Assembly (NCBI RefSeq): GCF_900086585.1
Contig: NZ_FLKM01000008.1
Location: 682,001-746,000, forward strand
Source of the DNA: Emergencia timonensis
GTDB lineage: Bacteria; Bacillota; Clostridia; Peptostreptococcales; Anaerovoracaceae
Length of the DNA stretch: 64,000 nt
Direction of reading: 5' to 3'
Made by a program: the position numbers and the translations under genes. Each line of letters starts with the position of its first letter. Positions within the stretch are counted from its first letter, which is position 1. The notes beneath the pieces are model-generated. The model saw only the letters and a program-made list of their open reading frames with translations. It did no database searches and was not told the DNA's origin. Below, in pieces: positions 33,929-40,704 of the stretch.

Positions 33929-34242
33929 GGGGGTTGTTGCACTAAGACCGAGTAATCCATGAATCAGATCAAACGGCGCAAATGTCTATTTTAGATGCAT
34001 TATGCGCCGTTTTTCCGTTGACAGAAATGATTTGTAGCAAAAATTATTACAAGATAATACAGAATTGGAAATTAATTAATGGTAAATTTAAGAAATTAAC
34101 ATTATAAAAGGAAAAAGAGTGCCTGAAAGATCTTGTTTCCTATGAAACGCAGCGAATCTGCCTGCTAAATCTGCTCCCCAACGGCGTAACGTATCCAGAA
34201 AACAATGCTTTACGCCGTTTCTTCGTTAATGCGACAACCCCC
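33929..34242. mobile_element. MITE-like element with 13-bp inverted ends
   Basis: GGGGGTTGTTGCA (33929-33941) and TGCGACAACCCCC (34230-34242) are inverted with one mismatch. The 314-bp interior has no gene but two strong hairpins: AACGGCGCA/TGCGCCGTT (33972-34011, followed by TTTT) and AACGGCGTAA/TTACGCCGTT (34180-34219). The ends resemble insertion-sequence termini. This accounts for the gap between abi and immA. Confidence 0.5.
33971..34015 (+). terminator. terminator-like hairpin
   Basis: AACGGCGCA ... TGCGCCGTT followed by TTTTCC; inside the MITE-like element, it would end the abi transcript. Confidence 0.7.
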
Positions 34243-34246
34243 TGTT

Positions 34247-34966
34247 TCAGTATACTTCAAAGTAATAATCAAAATCAAATTCCTCTGGTTCCCGAAAGGC
34301 ATTATTGATCAAAACGGAGAAATCAAACCTGTCCATATCGATGTTGTGCTGGATCTGCTGACGCTTGGACAGAGGCTCGATCTTGTCGATCTCGCAGCCG
34401 GCACAATAGAACGCCAGCTCGTACTTCAGATTATTGAGGCGAAACTCTATCATCTTGGGCGTCACATGGTATTTGCCGGCCAGCATCGCAATGCTGGCTT
34501 TTTCTGCTTTTTCCTTGCCCAGTTCCTCCTCCTTGCGGTGATAGTATTCCACAAAATCAGGAATGATGACTTGAAAAGGCATGATCAGCTCCGCTGCGCC
34601 TTCGTTGGCCTCCCACTCGAAGAAGGGGTTCTGATTGGGGCGTACTTTTTCGTAGCAGGAAAAGGACTGGGAACGGTTTGTCCGATGCCTGAGAAGATGA
34701 ATGTATTCGTGGGCGCAGTCAAAATTCTGCTCATGCTTGCTGCGATGAGCATTCAAAATAATGGTATCCTGCGTCTCCTTAGTTTCCGGGTAAGCCATTC
34801 CCCGCAGACCCGGCGTCTTAAAGGGAATCTCGGTAACCATGACGCCTAGACGTTCGCGGCAGATTTCGGGTATAGAAAACCCACGAACCGTAGAATCGAT
34901 GTGGAGGCACTCTCGCAAGTCACCTATGTATCGATATAGCTTCGCTTTTGATCCTTTGTTCTCCAT
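34247..34966 (-). CDS. ImmA/IrrE-type metalloprotease of the tailocin locus
   Basis: 239 residues. Zinc motif HEYIH in 'FDCAHEYIHLLRHRTNRSQ' (~residue 85), with 'FEWEANEGAAELIMPFQV' providing the downstream acidic residue. It ends 4 bases from the MITE-like inverted repeat and is one base downstream of the XRE gene, so the two form an operon. By analogy with ImmA of ICEBs1, it probably cleaves the XRE repressor to induce the tail genes; cleavage itself is inferred. Confidence 0.85.
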   Translation of the reverse strand: MENKGSKAKLYRYIGDLRECLHIDSTVRGFSIPEICRERLGVMVTEIPFKTPGLRGMAYPETKETQDTIILNAHRSKHEQNFDCAHEYIHLLRHRTNRSQSFSCYEKVRPNQNPFFEWEANEGAAELIMPFQVIIPDFVEYYHRKEEELGKEKAEKASIAMLAGKYHVTPKMIEFRLNNLKYELAFYCAGCEIDKIEPLSKRQQIQHNIDMDRFDFSVLINNAFREPEEFDFDYYFEVY

Positions 34967-34967
34967 C

Positions 34968-35342
34968 TTATTTCTTACGCGCTCCTTTTAACACTTCTAG
35001 CACCCGCATGATATCATCGGGGTCAATTCCCTCGTCCTGTGCCTGTTTGGCAAAGCTGAGGTAAACGCCGTCCAGTTTTGGTGTTTCTGGCTGCGGTTCC
35101 GCCATCTCAATGGGGGTGTCGGGATCCAGTTTTCCCAGCAAATCGTTTACCGACAGTCCCATAGCGCTGGCCGCCTTTTTACAGGTTTCCAAGGTGGGCG
35201 TGATGGGCTTGCCGTTCTGCGGATGCCGATTTTTCTCCAGCATTGAGATGTAACCCTTGCTGAGGCCGGATTTTTTTGCAAAGTCATCCATGGTCATGTC
35301 GTTACTTTTCCTATAGCCCTTGATGTATTCACCCAGTGTCAT
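34968..35342 (-). CDS. XRE repressor of the tailocin locus
   Basis: 124 residues with HTH at ~1-65 ('MTLGEYIKGYRKSNDMTMDD', 'AKKSGLSKGYISMLEKNRHP') and a C-terminal segment 'YLSFAKQAQDEGIDPDDIM', the tail often seen in ImmA-cleaved repressors. Divergent from 35497; the intergenic region holds palindromic operators. Likely the master repressor of the tail operon. Confidence 0.85.
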   Translation of the reverse strand: MTLGEYIKGYRKSNDMTMDDFAKKSGLSKGYISMLEKNRHPQNGKPITPTLETCKKAASAMGLSVNDLLGKLDPDTPIEMAEPQPETPKLDGVYLSFAKQAQDEGIDPDDIMRVLEVLKGARKK

Positions 35343-35412
35343 TGATTCTATCTCCTTTATTGGTGATGTTTACTTTATCATACAATATTATGGGTGAAAA
35401 GTCAATGCGAAA

Positions 35413-35464
35413 GTTTAATAGAGTAAACAAAAACTCTTGACATGGGTTGTTTAATATAGTAAAC
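35413..35464. promoter_or_regulatory. twin operators over the divergent promoter
   Basis: GTTTAATAGAGTAAAC (35413-35428) and GTTTAATATAGTAAAC (35449-35464), 36 bp apart centre to centre, with a half-site GTTTACT at 35369. A promoter TTGACA (35437-35442), 17-base spacer, TAAACT (35460-35465) overlaps the second palindrome, so repressor binding would block it. Confidence 0.75.
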
Positions 35465-35496
35465 TGAGTGTAAGACAGAGGGGAGGAGACGACAAA

Positions 35497-35688
35497 ATGA
35501 AATACAAGATAAAGGAAATCAGGCGAGACAAAGAGATGACACTGGGTGAATTGGCGGAAAAGGCAAAGATCGCGCCGCCGCTGTTATCGGCGCTGGAGAA
35601 TGGCAAACTGAAGTTTGTCACGACAGAAACACTGCTCAATGTGGCAAATGCACTGGGGACCAGCGTAGACGATTTATTTTGCTTATAA
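35497..35688 (+). CDS. small XRE regulator
   Basis: 63 residues, essentially one HTH ('EIRRDKEMTLGELAEKAKIA', 'PPLLSALENGKLKFVTTETL'). Cro-like in size and divergent from the larger XRE gene, giving the layout of a phage-type bistable switch. GGGGAGGAG precedes the ATG. Confidence 0.85.
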   Translation: MKYKIKEIRRDKEMTLGELAEKAKIAPPLLSALENGKLKFVTTETLLNVANALGTSVDDLFCL

Positions 35689-35689
35689 A

Positions 35690-35705
35690 GTTTACTATAG
35701 TATAC
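35690..35705. promoter_or_regulatory. third operator
   Basis: GTTTACTATAGTATAC, one base after the XRE stop and just before the ribosome site (AAGGAGG) of 35721. Same palindrome as at 35413 and 35449. Confidence 0.65.
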
Positions 35706-35720
35706 AAGGAGGCGATAGGA

Positions 35721-36047
35721 ATGTATTGGTGCAAAGAATGCAACCGACCGCTGGCGGATCCTCTGATCGCGACAGAATATGAAATTCACAGAGAGGTGGA
35801 CGACAGACGGTATGAGCGGTTTGAAATACCATATTGTCCGGCCTGCGGTCATGAGGTATATGAGGCAAAACAATGCAGCTGCGGGAAGTGGACGAACTGC
35901 CTGGACGATTGGTGCGCGGACTGCCTGAGAATCAGAGATAAAGCAGTGATGCACTGTATTGCGCAGATCAGGCTGAATAGCAAATTAAAGCTGTCCAGCG
36001 AGGAGACCAGAGATCTGATACTCAATTACTTTGGAGATGTCATTTAG
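35721..36047 (+). CDS. cysteine-rich zinc-ribbon protein
   Basis: 108 residues with paired cysteines: CKEC, CPACG, C-SCG, C...CADC, enough for two zinc sites. A helical C-terminus follows. Start MYWCKEC at 35721 after AAGGAGGCGATAGG; earlier in-frame codons overlap the XRE gene. Position between the switch and the activator suggests a regulatory role; not recognised by name. Confidence 0.65.
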   Translation: MYWCKECNRPLADPLIATEYEIHREVDDRRYERFEIPYCPACGHEVYEAKQCSCGKWTNCLDDWCADCLRIRDKAVMHCIAQIRLNSKLKLSSEETRDLILNYFGDVI

Positions 36048-36061
36048 CCGGAGGTGATTTG

Positions 36062-36247
36062 ATGAAAAAACCAGAATCGCCTTGTGCAAGATGTACGGAA
36101 CGAACGCTGAGGTGCCATGGCCGCTGCGAAAGGTACATGGCATTTCAACAGCAAAACAGGGCATATAACCGGCTGGTGGCAGCCAACACTGGTCAAGAAA
36201 ACAGGGTGAAATACAGCAAAAGCAGACTGAACAGAATGTATAAATAG
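36062..36247 (+). CDS. small Cys-rich basic protein
   Basis: 61 residues: N-terminal CARCTERTLRCHGRCERY gives a CxxC...CxxxC cluster; the rest is basic. Typical of short ORFs in clostridial prophage control regions. GGAGGTG precedes the ATG. Function unknown. Confidence 0.65.
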   Translation: MKKPESPCARCTERTLRCHGRCERYMAFQQQNRAYNRLVAANTGQENRVKYSKSRLNRMYK

Positions 36248-36261
36248 AGGAGGGCGTTAGT

Positions 36262-36672
36262 ATGGGAAAGGCAAAAGAACCATATTGGACATATGTGAAG
36301 ACGATCATCAAAGAATATCCGGATTTGAAAAAGAAACTGGCAATTCCCTTGGAGCAGAGGGTGACATCATTCATCGGATTAGACGGGGGAAAAAACGGAC
36401 TGATTTCAGATCCTACTCAGGCATGTGTCATTCACGACCTGCCGCCGAGAGAGCAGAGAAAGCTGGAAGCCATCGAGGGCGCGATTCAGAAGACAAAGAA
36501 ACAGCATCCAGAGGACGCGGAGCTGAGATTAAAGGTCATCAGCCTGGTTTACTGGAAAAAATCCCATACGATAGAAGGGGCGGCCATGAAAGTTCCCTGC
36601 CACAGGAACGTGGCCGGCAACTGGCAGGGAGAGTTTATCAGGTTGGTAGCAGACGAGCTTGACCTGGTGTAG
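36262..36672 (+). CDS. probable late transcription activator (ArpU/Xpf-like)
   Basis: 136 residues. The C-terminal half ('DAELRLKVISLVYWKKSHTI', 'EGAAMKVPCHRNVAGNWQGE') resembles the HTH of ArpU/RinA-type or sigma-like late activators such as PBSX Xpf. It is the last gene before the structural operon and is followed by a terminator and then the first of the two unusual late promoters, which fits a role in recognising them. The role is inference. Confidence 0.6.
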   Translation: MGKAKEPYWTYVKTIIKEYPDLKKKLAIPLEQRVTSFIGLDGGKNGLISDPTQACVIHDLPPREQRKLEAIEGAIQKTKKQHPEDAELRLKVISLVYWKKSHTIEGAAMKVPCHRNVAGNWQGEFIRLVADELDLV

Positions 36673-36689
36673 CGACAGAAACTGTATAG

Positions 36690-36733
36690 AAAGCTATGGA
36701 ATCGAATGCAGAGATCGATCCCATAGCTTTTTT
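36690..36733 (+). terminator. terminator ending the control operon
   Basis: AAAGCTATGG ... CCATAGCTTT with TTT following, 18 bases after the activator gene. Confidence 0.85.
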
Positions 36734-36755
36734 CAAAAAAAAGAAATATAGAATC

Positions 36756-36804
36756 AGCCATGTGCATCAGACCCCCAAAAACGTGCTAATATGTGTATAG
36801 TGGA
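36756..36804 (+). promoter_or_regulatory. late promoter, copy 1
   Basis: A 49-bp element AGCCATGTGCATC-GACCCCCAAAA...GTG-TAATAT..GTATAGTGG. A near-identical copy stands at 45039-45089. It lacks a standard TTGACA -35 and contains TAATAT and TATAGT cores. Placed 23 bases before the first structural gene. Confidence 0.75.
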
Positions 36805-36826
36805 AAAATGAAGGAAGGAGGATGGA

Positions 36827-37714
36827 ATGCTAGAACAAGTGATATGTGAACATTTGCAGAGCAATGAAGCCCTTGCTGCCAAACTTGCCATTTACGACGG
36901 AAAGCCAGCGGTCTTTGATTATAAAGAGCCGGTGGCAGACGATCAGAAGTGGCAGGGAGAAGCAAGGTATGGCCGTATCGTTTTTTCTCTGCAGATCAGA
37001 GACGATCCGACGCGGACAAAATGCGGAAGTCTGGCGGTAGACGTTCTCAGTGAAAGCAATACACAATCGTATAAAGACATGGAACCCATTGTGAGAGACC
37101 TTCTCGATGGGTATTTTTTTGTCTCCGATGACAAAATGATTTCCCTCAGATGGAGCCACAGGAGTCCGGGCGGAGAGTCACTGGCAGCTGTCTGCGAAGG
37201 TCTGACGATGCATTTTCAGGTGTATTGTTATCCGGTGAAAAGACCGTCCACAGTCAATCCCGCATCGCTGCTTGCCAGTTGGTGCAAAAGCTACGTTGAG
37301 GGCACGGGGCAGTCAGCTTATTTTCTCGCAGCCGGCGAGAACCTGCCGCAGGTGTTCAAACCGACGGCGAAGAAACCGGCGATTTACTGGCGGCTTGCCA
37401 AAATCGAACCCTGTAGCTGGATGAAGGATCGGCCGGGAGCAGACTTTCGCACGGCCAGTCTGCAGGGCCACGTCATTGTGCCCGGTCAAAGCGAGGAAGA
37501 AGCCGAACTGGTGCTGCGGCTGGATCAGGCCATAGAAAAGGCGGAACGGATCATCTGTGATGATTTGTCCATGTTTGTGAGCAAAGAGGACAGCACAGAT
37601 TTGACCGCAGATGCTATGAGGCAGGGTCAGCTTACGGTAAAGGCTGCTTACGGAATTGCTGCGGATGAAGCAGAATACGAAAAATTGCAAAATGTTTCTA
37701 TTGAAATGAAATAA
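36827..37714 (+). CDS. tail-operon protein 1 (possible tail terminator)
   Basis: 295 residues, no signal or membrane segment, two alpha/beta halves ('ARYGRIVFSLQIRDDPTRTK', 'TASLQGHVIVPGQSEEEAEL'). It is the first gene after the late promoter and before the sheath gene, the position of connector or tail-terminator proteins in contractile tail modules. No named motif. GAAGGAGG precedes the ATG. Confidence 0.5.
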   Translation: MLEQVICEHLQSNEALAAKLAIYDGKPAVFDYKEPVADDQKWQGEARYGRIVFSLQIRDDPTRTKCGSLAVDVLSESNTQSYKDMEPIVRDLLDGYFFVSDDKMISLRWSHRSPGGESLAAVCEGLTMHFQVYCYPVKRPSTVNPASLLASWCKSYVEGTGQSAYFLAAGENLPQVFKPTAKKPAIYWRLAKIEPCSWMKDRPGADFRTASLQGHVIVPGQSEEEAELVLRLDQAIEKAERIICDDLSMFVSKEDSTDLTADAMRQGQLTVKAAYGIAADEAEYEKLQNVSIEMK

Positions 37715-37727
37715 TCAGGAGGAAATG

Positions 37728-37928
37728 ATGACCACAAAAAAAGAAAAGAAAGAGCAGGCGGCTGCATCGGTCTATACTGTCGGCCAGCTTGCAGAAGTGT
37801 CAGAGAAATTGTTTGGCACTGACAAAATCATTGTCAAAGCGGCGCTCAAAATATCTGGAAAGGAAACTTTTACAGAAAATGAGGCTGTAAAAATAGTAAA
37901 TGCATTTAGAAAAAAGGAGGTAAAGTAA
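37728..37928 (+). CDS. small tail-operon protein
   Basis: 66 residues, basic and helical ('VYTVGQLAEVSEKLFGTDKI'). Resembles small proteins found just before the sheath gene in clostridial tail modules; unnamed. ATG 37728 is 5 bases from AGGAGG (37725 ATG is too close). Its stop abuts the sheath ATG. Confidence 0.6.
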   Translation: MTTKKEKKEQAAASVYTVGQLAEVSEKLFGTDKIIVKAALKISGKETFTENEAVKIVNAFRKKEVK

Positions 37929-39314
37929 ATGGCACAGATTTTTAGAGAAGGAGAAATAAAGGTAAGACCTGACGTCTATTACCGTTACTCCAACAAAGGA
38001 AAGAACGACAACGTGGGTGCGGTAGATGGGATCAACGCCCTAGTCATGCAGGCGGCATGGGGCCCTATTGGCGAGGTAAAGGCTTTTGTCAAAGCGACTG
38101 ACGTCAAAGAGGCATACGGAGACTGCGATGGAACAAAGATGGCGGAAGCCATGTTTGAGGAAGGCGCAAGCACCATTTATGTCTACAGGGCAGGTGGCAC
38201 TGGCGGAACGAAAGCCAAGCTCACCCAGGGCGAGAACGTGGTGATGACTGCAAAGTACGAGGGTGACTTCCCGATCAAAGTAAAGGTGCAGAAAATGCCA
38301 GGGGATGAGGTCAAGCAGTGCTTTGTCATCATCGACGGCGTAGTGAAGGAAACCTTCGTCTTTGATGCAGTTGGCGACGGAGAAGCAGCTTCTTTGGCTG
38401 ATACGCTGCAGAGCAGTGCCTATGTCACCATGGAAGGCGGAAAAACCGGCGAAGTGGCAGAGTTTGAACAAGCCCTGACTGGCGGAAGCAACCCGTCTGT
38501 CACAGGAGACGGATATGTGGAAGGATTCTACGCGCTGGAACCGTACTATTATAACGTCATCTGCTGTGACACTATCGCCGAGGGCGTGCAGAACCTGCTT
38601 CACGAATACATCGACGAGGTCGTCAAAGTGGGCAAGTTCCCGATCGGCGTTGCCTGCGCGGATACGACTGCTGCTTTCAACGAGAGAAAGACAAAGGCCG
38701 CAGGCTTCAATGATGAACAGATTGCTTTTATGGGCAATTCCTATACGGATCCAGATGGAAAGGCCGCACCGCCAATCATGGCCGCAGCCCGTCTGGCAGG
38801 CGCAATCGCAGCGACACCGTCTAACAAGAGCATCGTACACAGAGCCATCAAAAACGCCATTGATGTGCCAGAGAAGTTCACAAACGCGCAGTATGAAGAG
38901 GCGATTTTGTCCGGTATGATTTTGTTCTCTAAGAGCTCTGACGGACAGATCTGGTTTGACTCCGGCGTGACAACACTGGTAGCGCCAGATGAAAACCAGG
39001 ATGCGGGCTGGAAAAAATTGAAGAGGACTAAGGTGAGAAATGAACTGATGCACAGATTGGACGTCATCATGGAACGACTGATCGGCAAGGTCAACTGCGA
39101 CGACAACGGCATCGCCGACGTTCTGCAGGCCGGGATGGGACTGCTGAAAGACATGGCCAGAGAAAAGAAAATTCTGGACGGAGCGACCTTTACGCTGGAT
39201 GCGGAGAACCCTAAGACCAGCGACAGCGCCTGGTTCGTCGTAGAGGCGGACGATATCGACAGCCTGGAAAAAATATATCTGCACTATAGATTCAGCAACA
39301 TGCCGACGGCATAA
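37929..39314 (+). CDS. xkdK: contractile tail sheath protein (XkdK-like)
   Basis: 461 residues. The N-terminal 'RPDVYYRYSNKGKNDNVGAV', the middle 'VACADTTAAFNERKTKAAGF' and the C-terminal sheath-fold features ('GVTTLVAPDENQDAGWKKLK', 'VRNELMHRLDVIMERLIGKV') are typical of XkdK/phage tail sheath. Sheath protein defines a contractile (myovirus, R-type) tail. It polymerises round the tube and contracts to drive it through the target envelope. Confidence 0.9.
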   Translation: MAQIFREGEIKVRPDVYYRYSNKGKNDNVGAVDGINALVMQAAWGPIGEVKAFVKATDVKEAYGDCDGTKMAEAMFEEGASTIYVYRAGGTGGTKAKLTQGENVVMTAKYEGDFPIKVKVQKMPGDEVKQCFVIIDGVVKETFVFDAVGDGEAASLADTLQSSAYVTMEGGKTGEVAEFEQALTGGSNPSVTGDGYVEGFYALEPYYYNVICCDTIAEGVQNLLHEYIDEVVKVGKFPIGVACADTTAAFNERKTKAAGFNDEQIAFMGNSYTDPDGKAAPPIMAAARLAGAIAATPSNKSIVHRAIKNAIDVPEKFTNAQYEEAILSGMILFSKSSDGQIWFDSGVTTLVAPDENQDAGWKKLKRTKVRNELMHRLDVIMERLIGKVNCDDNGIADVLQAGMGLLKDMAREKKILDGATFTLDAENPKTSDSAWFVVEADDIDSLEKIYLHYRFSNMPTA

Positions 39315-39334
39315 TAGATAGGAGGAAAGAAAAT

Positions 39335-39796
39335 ATGTTAGATCAGAAAACACTAGTAAAAAATATTATGACAGGGAAAGACGGAAAGCTGCTCATCGTC
39401 ATCGACAACAAATCTGAAGAGCTGTTGGAAATCGATACCTATTCAATCAAAGGCAACTACACCAATCTGGATTATCAGCCGGTGGGCTCTTATCAGAAGT
39501 TCGGCGTACCGTCCGATGTGTCTTACACACTGACCTTTACAGAAGCCGTCGTCAGAGACGACGTCATTATGGCGCCTTTGCTGGAAGCTGCAGCAGCAGG
39601 AAAAAACATCAGCTTCAGTTTCAGGGCGACAGCACAGAGACCTGACGGCGTGCCGCAGACCCTCGCCCTGGACGACTGTATTCCGGACGGAGAGTTTGAC
39701 CTGATGACCCTGACACCAGGCGAAGTGATCAAGAGAAATCACTCCTACAGAGTCAACGCTGCACCGACCTGGCTAAAAAAACTATCAGGATTTTAA
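39335..39796 (+). CDS. xkdM: tail tube protein (XkdM-like)
   Basis: 153 residues, all-beta ('YTNLDYQPVGSYQKFGVPSD', 'YTLTFTEAVVRDDVIMAPLL'), matching XkdM-type tubes in size, order and sequence style. Forms the inner tube inside the sheath. GGAGGAAAG precedes the ATG. Confidence 0.85.
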   Translation: MLDQKTLVKNIMTGKDGKLLIVIDNKSEELLEIDTYSIKGNYTNLDYQPVGSYQKFGVPSDVSYTLTFTEAVVRDDVIMAPLLEAAAAGKNISFSFRATAQRPDGVPQTLALDDCIPDGEFDLMTLTPGEVIKRNHSYRVNAAPTWLKKLSGF

Positions 39797-39872
39797 TGAA
39801 ATAAGACATTGTGAGAGGGGGGGAGCAATCCCCTCTCTCCTTTCAATAAAAAGCAAAAAAAGGAGAGAAAAA

Positions 39873-40433
39873 ATGGAAAACAATACAAATGAAGTAACGA
39901 GAGCAGAATTCATCACTCCGTTGAACGAACCCGATATGCCGGCAAAGGTAGCGGCAAAGATAGAAAAAGAGGATGAGTATGATCTGGTATCCTCTTTGCT
40001 GGCGGCGGCAGAATACCAGCAGACCCCTGACATGACGAAAGAAGTGGAGATCCGCAGAAACGGACGACTCTATTTTACCGTTCATGTACATCCGGTTTCT
40101 GAGGACGACATTTCCCTCGCCCGGAAAAAGGCGTCAAAGTATTATGAGAATCCGCAAGGAAAGAAGCTCCCGCGAGTCAGAGGGGAACTGGATTCCAATC
40201 TGTTCAACTCCTGGATCATCTACCTTGCTACGGCGGAGGAAGATCGCGAGAAAATCTGGGGCAACAGCGCCATCATGAAAAAATTCAACCTGCTGAAGCC
40301 GGTGGAATCCATCAACTATCTTCTGATCGCAGGGGAGAAATCCCAACTGATCGACCTGATCTTTGATATCAGCAAACTCAGCGACGATGAAGATGAAGAG
40401 GAAGCGGAGGCAGAGGACTACGCAAAAAACTAA
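39873..40433 (+). CDS. xkdN: tail assembly chaperone, short form (XkdN-like)
   Basis: 186 residues with an acidic C-terminus (DDEDEEEAEAEDYAKN). XkdN-type proteins coat the tape measure during tail assembly. The gene's last three codons read A AAA AAC TAA in frame, a canonical -1 slippery heptamer directly before the stop, so a longer fusion is also made. Positioned between tube and tape measure, as in every long-tailed phage. Confidence 0.85.
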   Translation: MENNTNEVTRAEFITPLNEPDMPAKVAAKIEKEDEYDLVSSLLAAAEYQQTPDMTKEVEIRRNGRLYFTVHVHPVSEDDISLARKKASKYYENPQGKKLPRVRGELDSNLFNSWIIYLATAEEDREKIWGNSAIMKKFNLLKPVESINYLLIAGEKSQLIDLIFDISKLSDDEDEEEAEAEDYAKN

Positions 40434-40475
40434 TCAGGATAAGCAGTGTGGCCCAGTGGCTGCACTTTGCTTATC
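40424..40475 (+). promoter_or_regulatory. programmed -1 frameshift signal
   Basis: Slippery A AAA AAC (40424-40430), 7-base spacer, then stem GATAAGCA (40438-40445) / TGCTTATC (40468-40475) with GTG/CAC pairing inside. This is the classical geometry for -1 ribosomal frameshifting. Confidence 0.85.
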
Positions 40476-40639
40476 AGAATCATAACAAGGAGCCAGGTGT
40501 GCTTCTGGGGCTTAGGACAGTAAGCGACCCGGTCACACCTGGCGAAAGAGCCTTCATGATGGCGTCGGATCTCATCGCTATAGAAGACGGGTTTGTTCCT
40601 GTCAAAGTCAGCAACTTTGCAGGGAAGGAAGAAGAATAA
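40424..40639 (+). CDS. -1 frameshift extension of tail assembly chaperone
   Basis: After a -1 slip on A AAA AAC (40424-40430) reading continues ~70 codons (LIRISSVAQWLHFAYQNH... to 'FAGKEEE', stop 40639). This is the T part of the G/GT pair. It has no convincing ribosome site of its own; the GTG at 40448 is unlikely to be a real start. Confidence 0.75.
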   Translation, partial: KKLIRISSVAQWLHFAYQNHNKEPGVLLGLRTVSDPVTPGERAFMMASDLIAIEDGFVPVKVSNFAGKEEE

Positions 40640-40704
40640 GCCAGTTTCAGCTTGCCAGCCAGGGGAGATGTGCTAATGAAATAATAAGAAAGGGGGCGTG
40701 AAGA

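Noticed and set aside
34205..34849. 214-codon plus-strand frame
   Set aside because: Antisense to the ImmA/IrrE gene, whose HEYIH motif is intact.
38040..39353. 437-codon minus-strand frame over the sheath gene
   Set aside because: Reverse shadow; sheath protein is well supported on the plus strand.
40448..40639. Independent 63-residue gene with GTG start
   Set aside because: No ribosome site; the frame is explained by -1 frameshifting from the chaperone gene.
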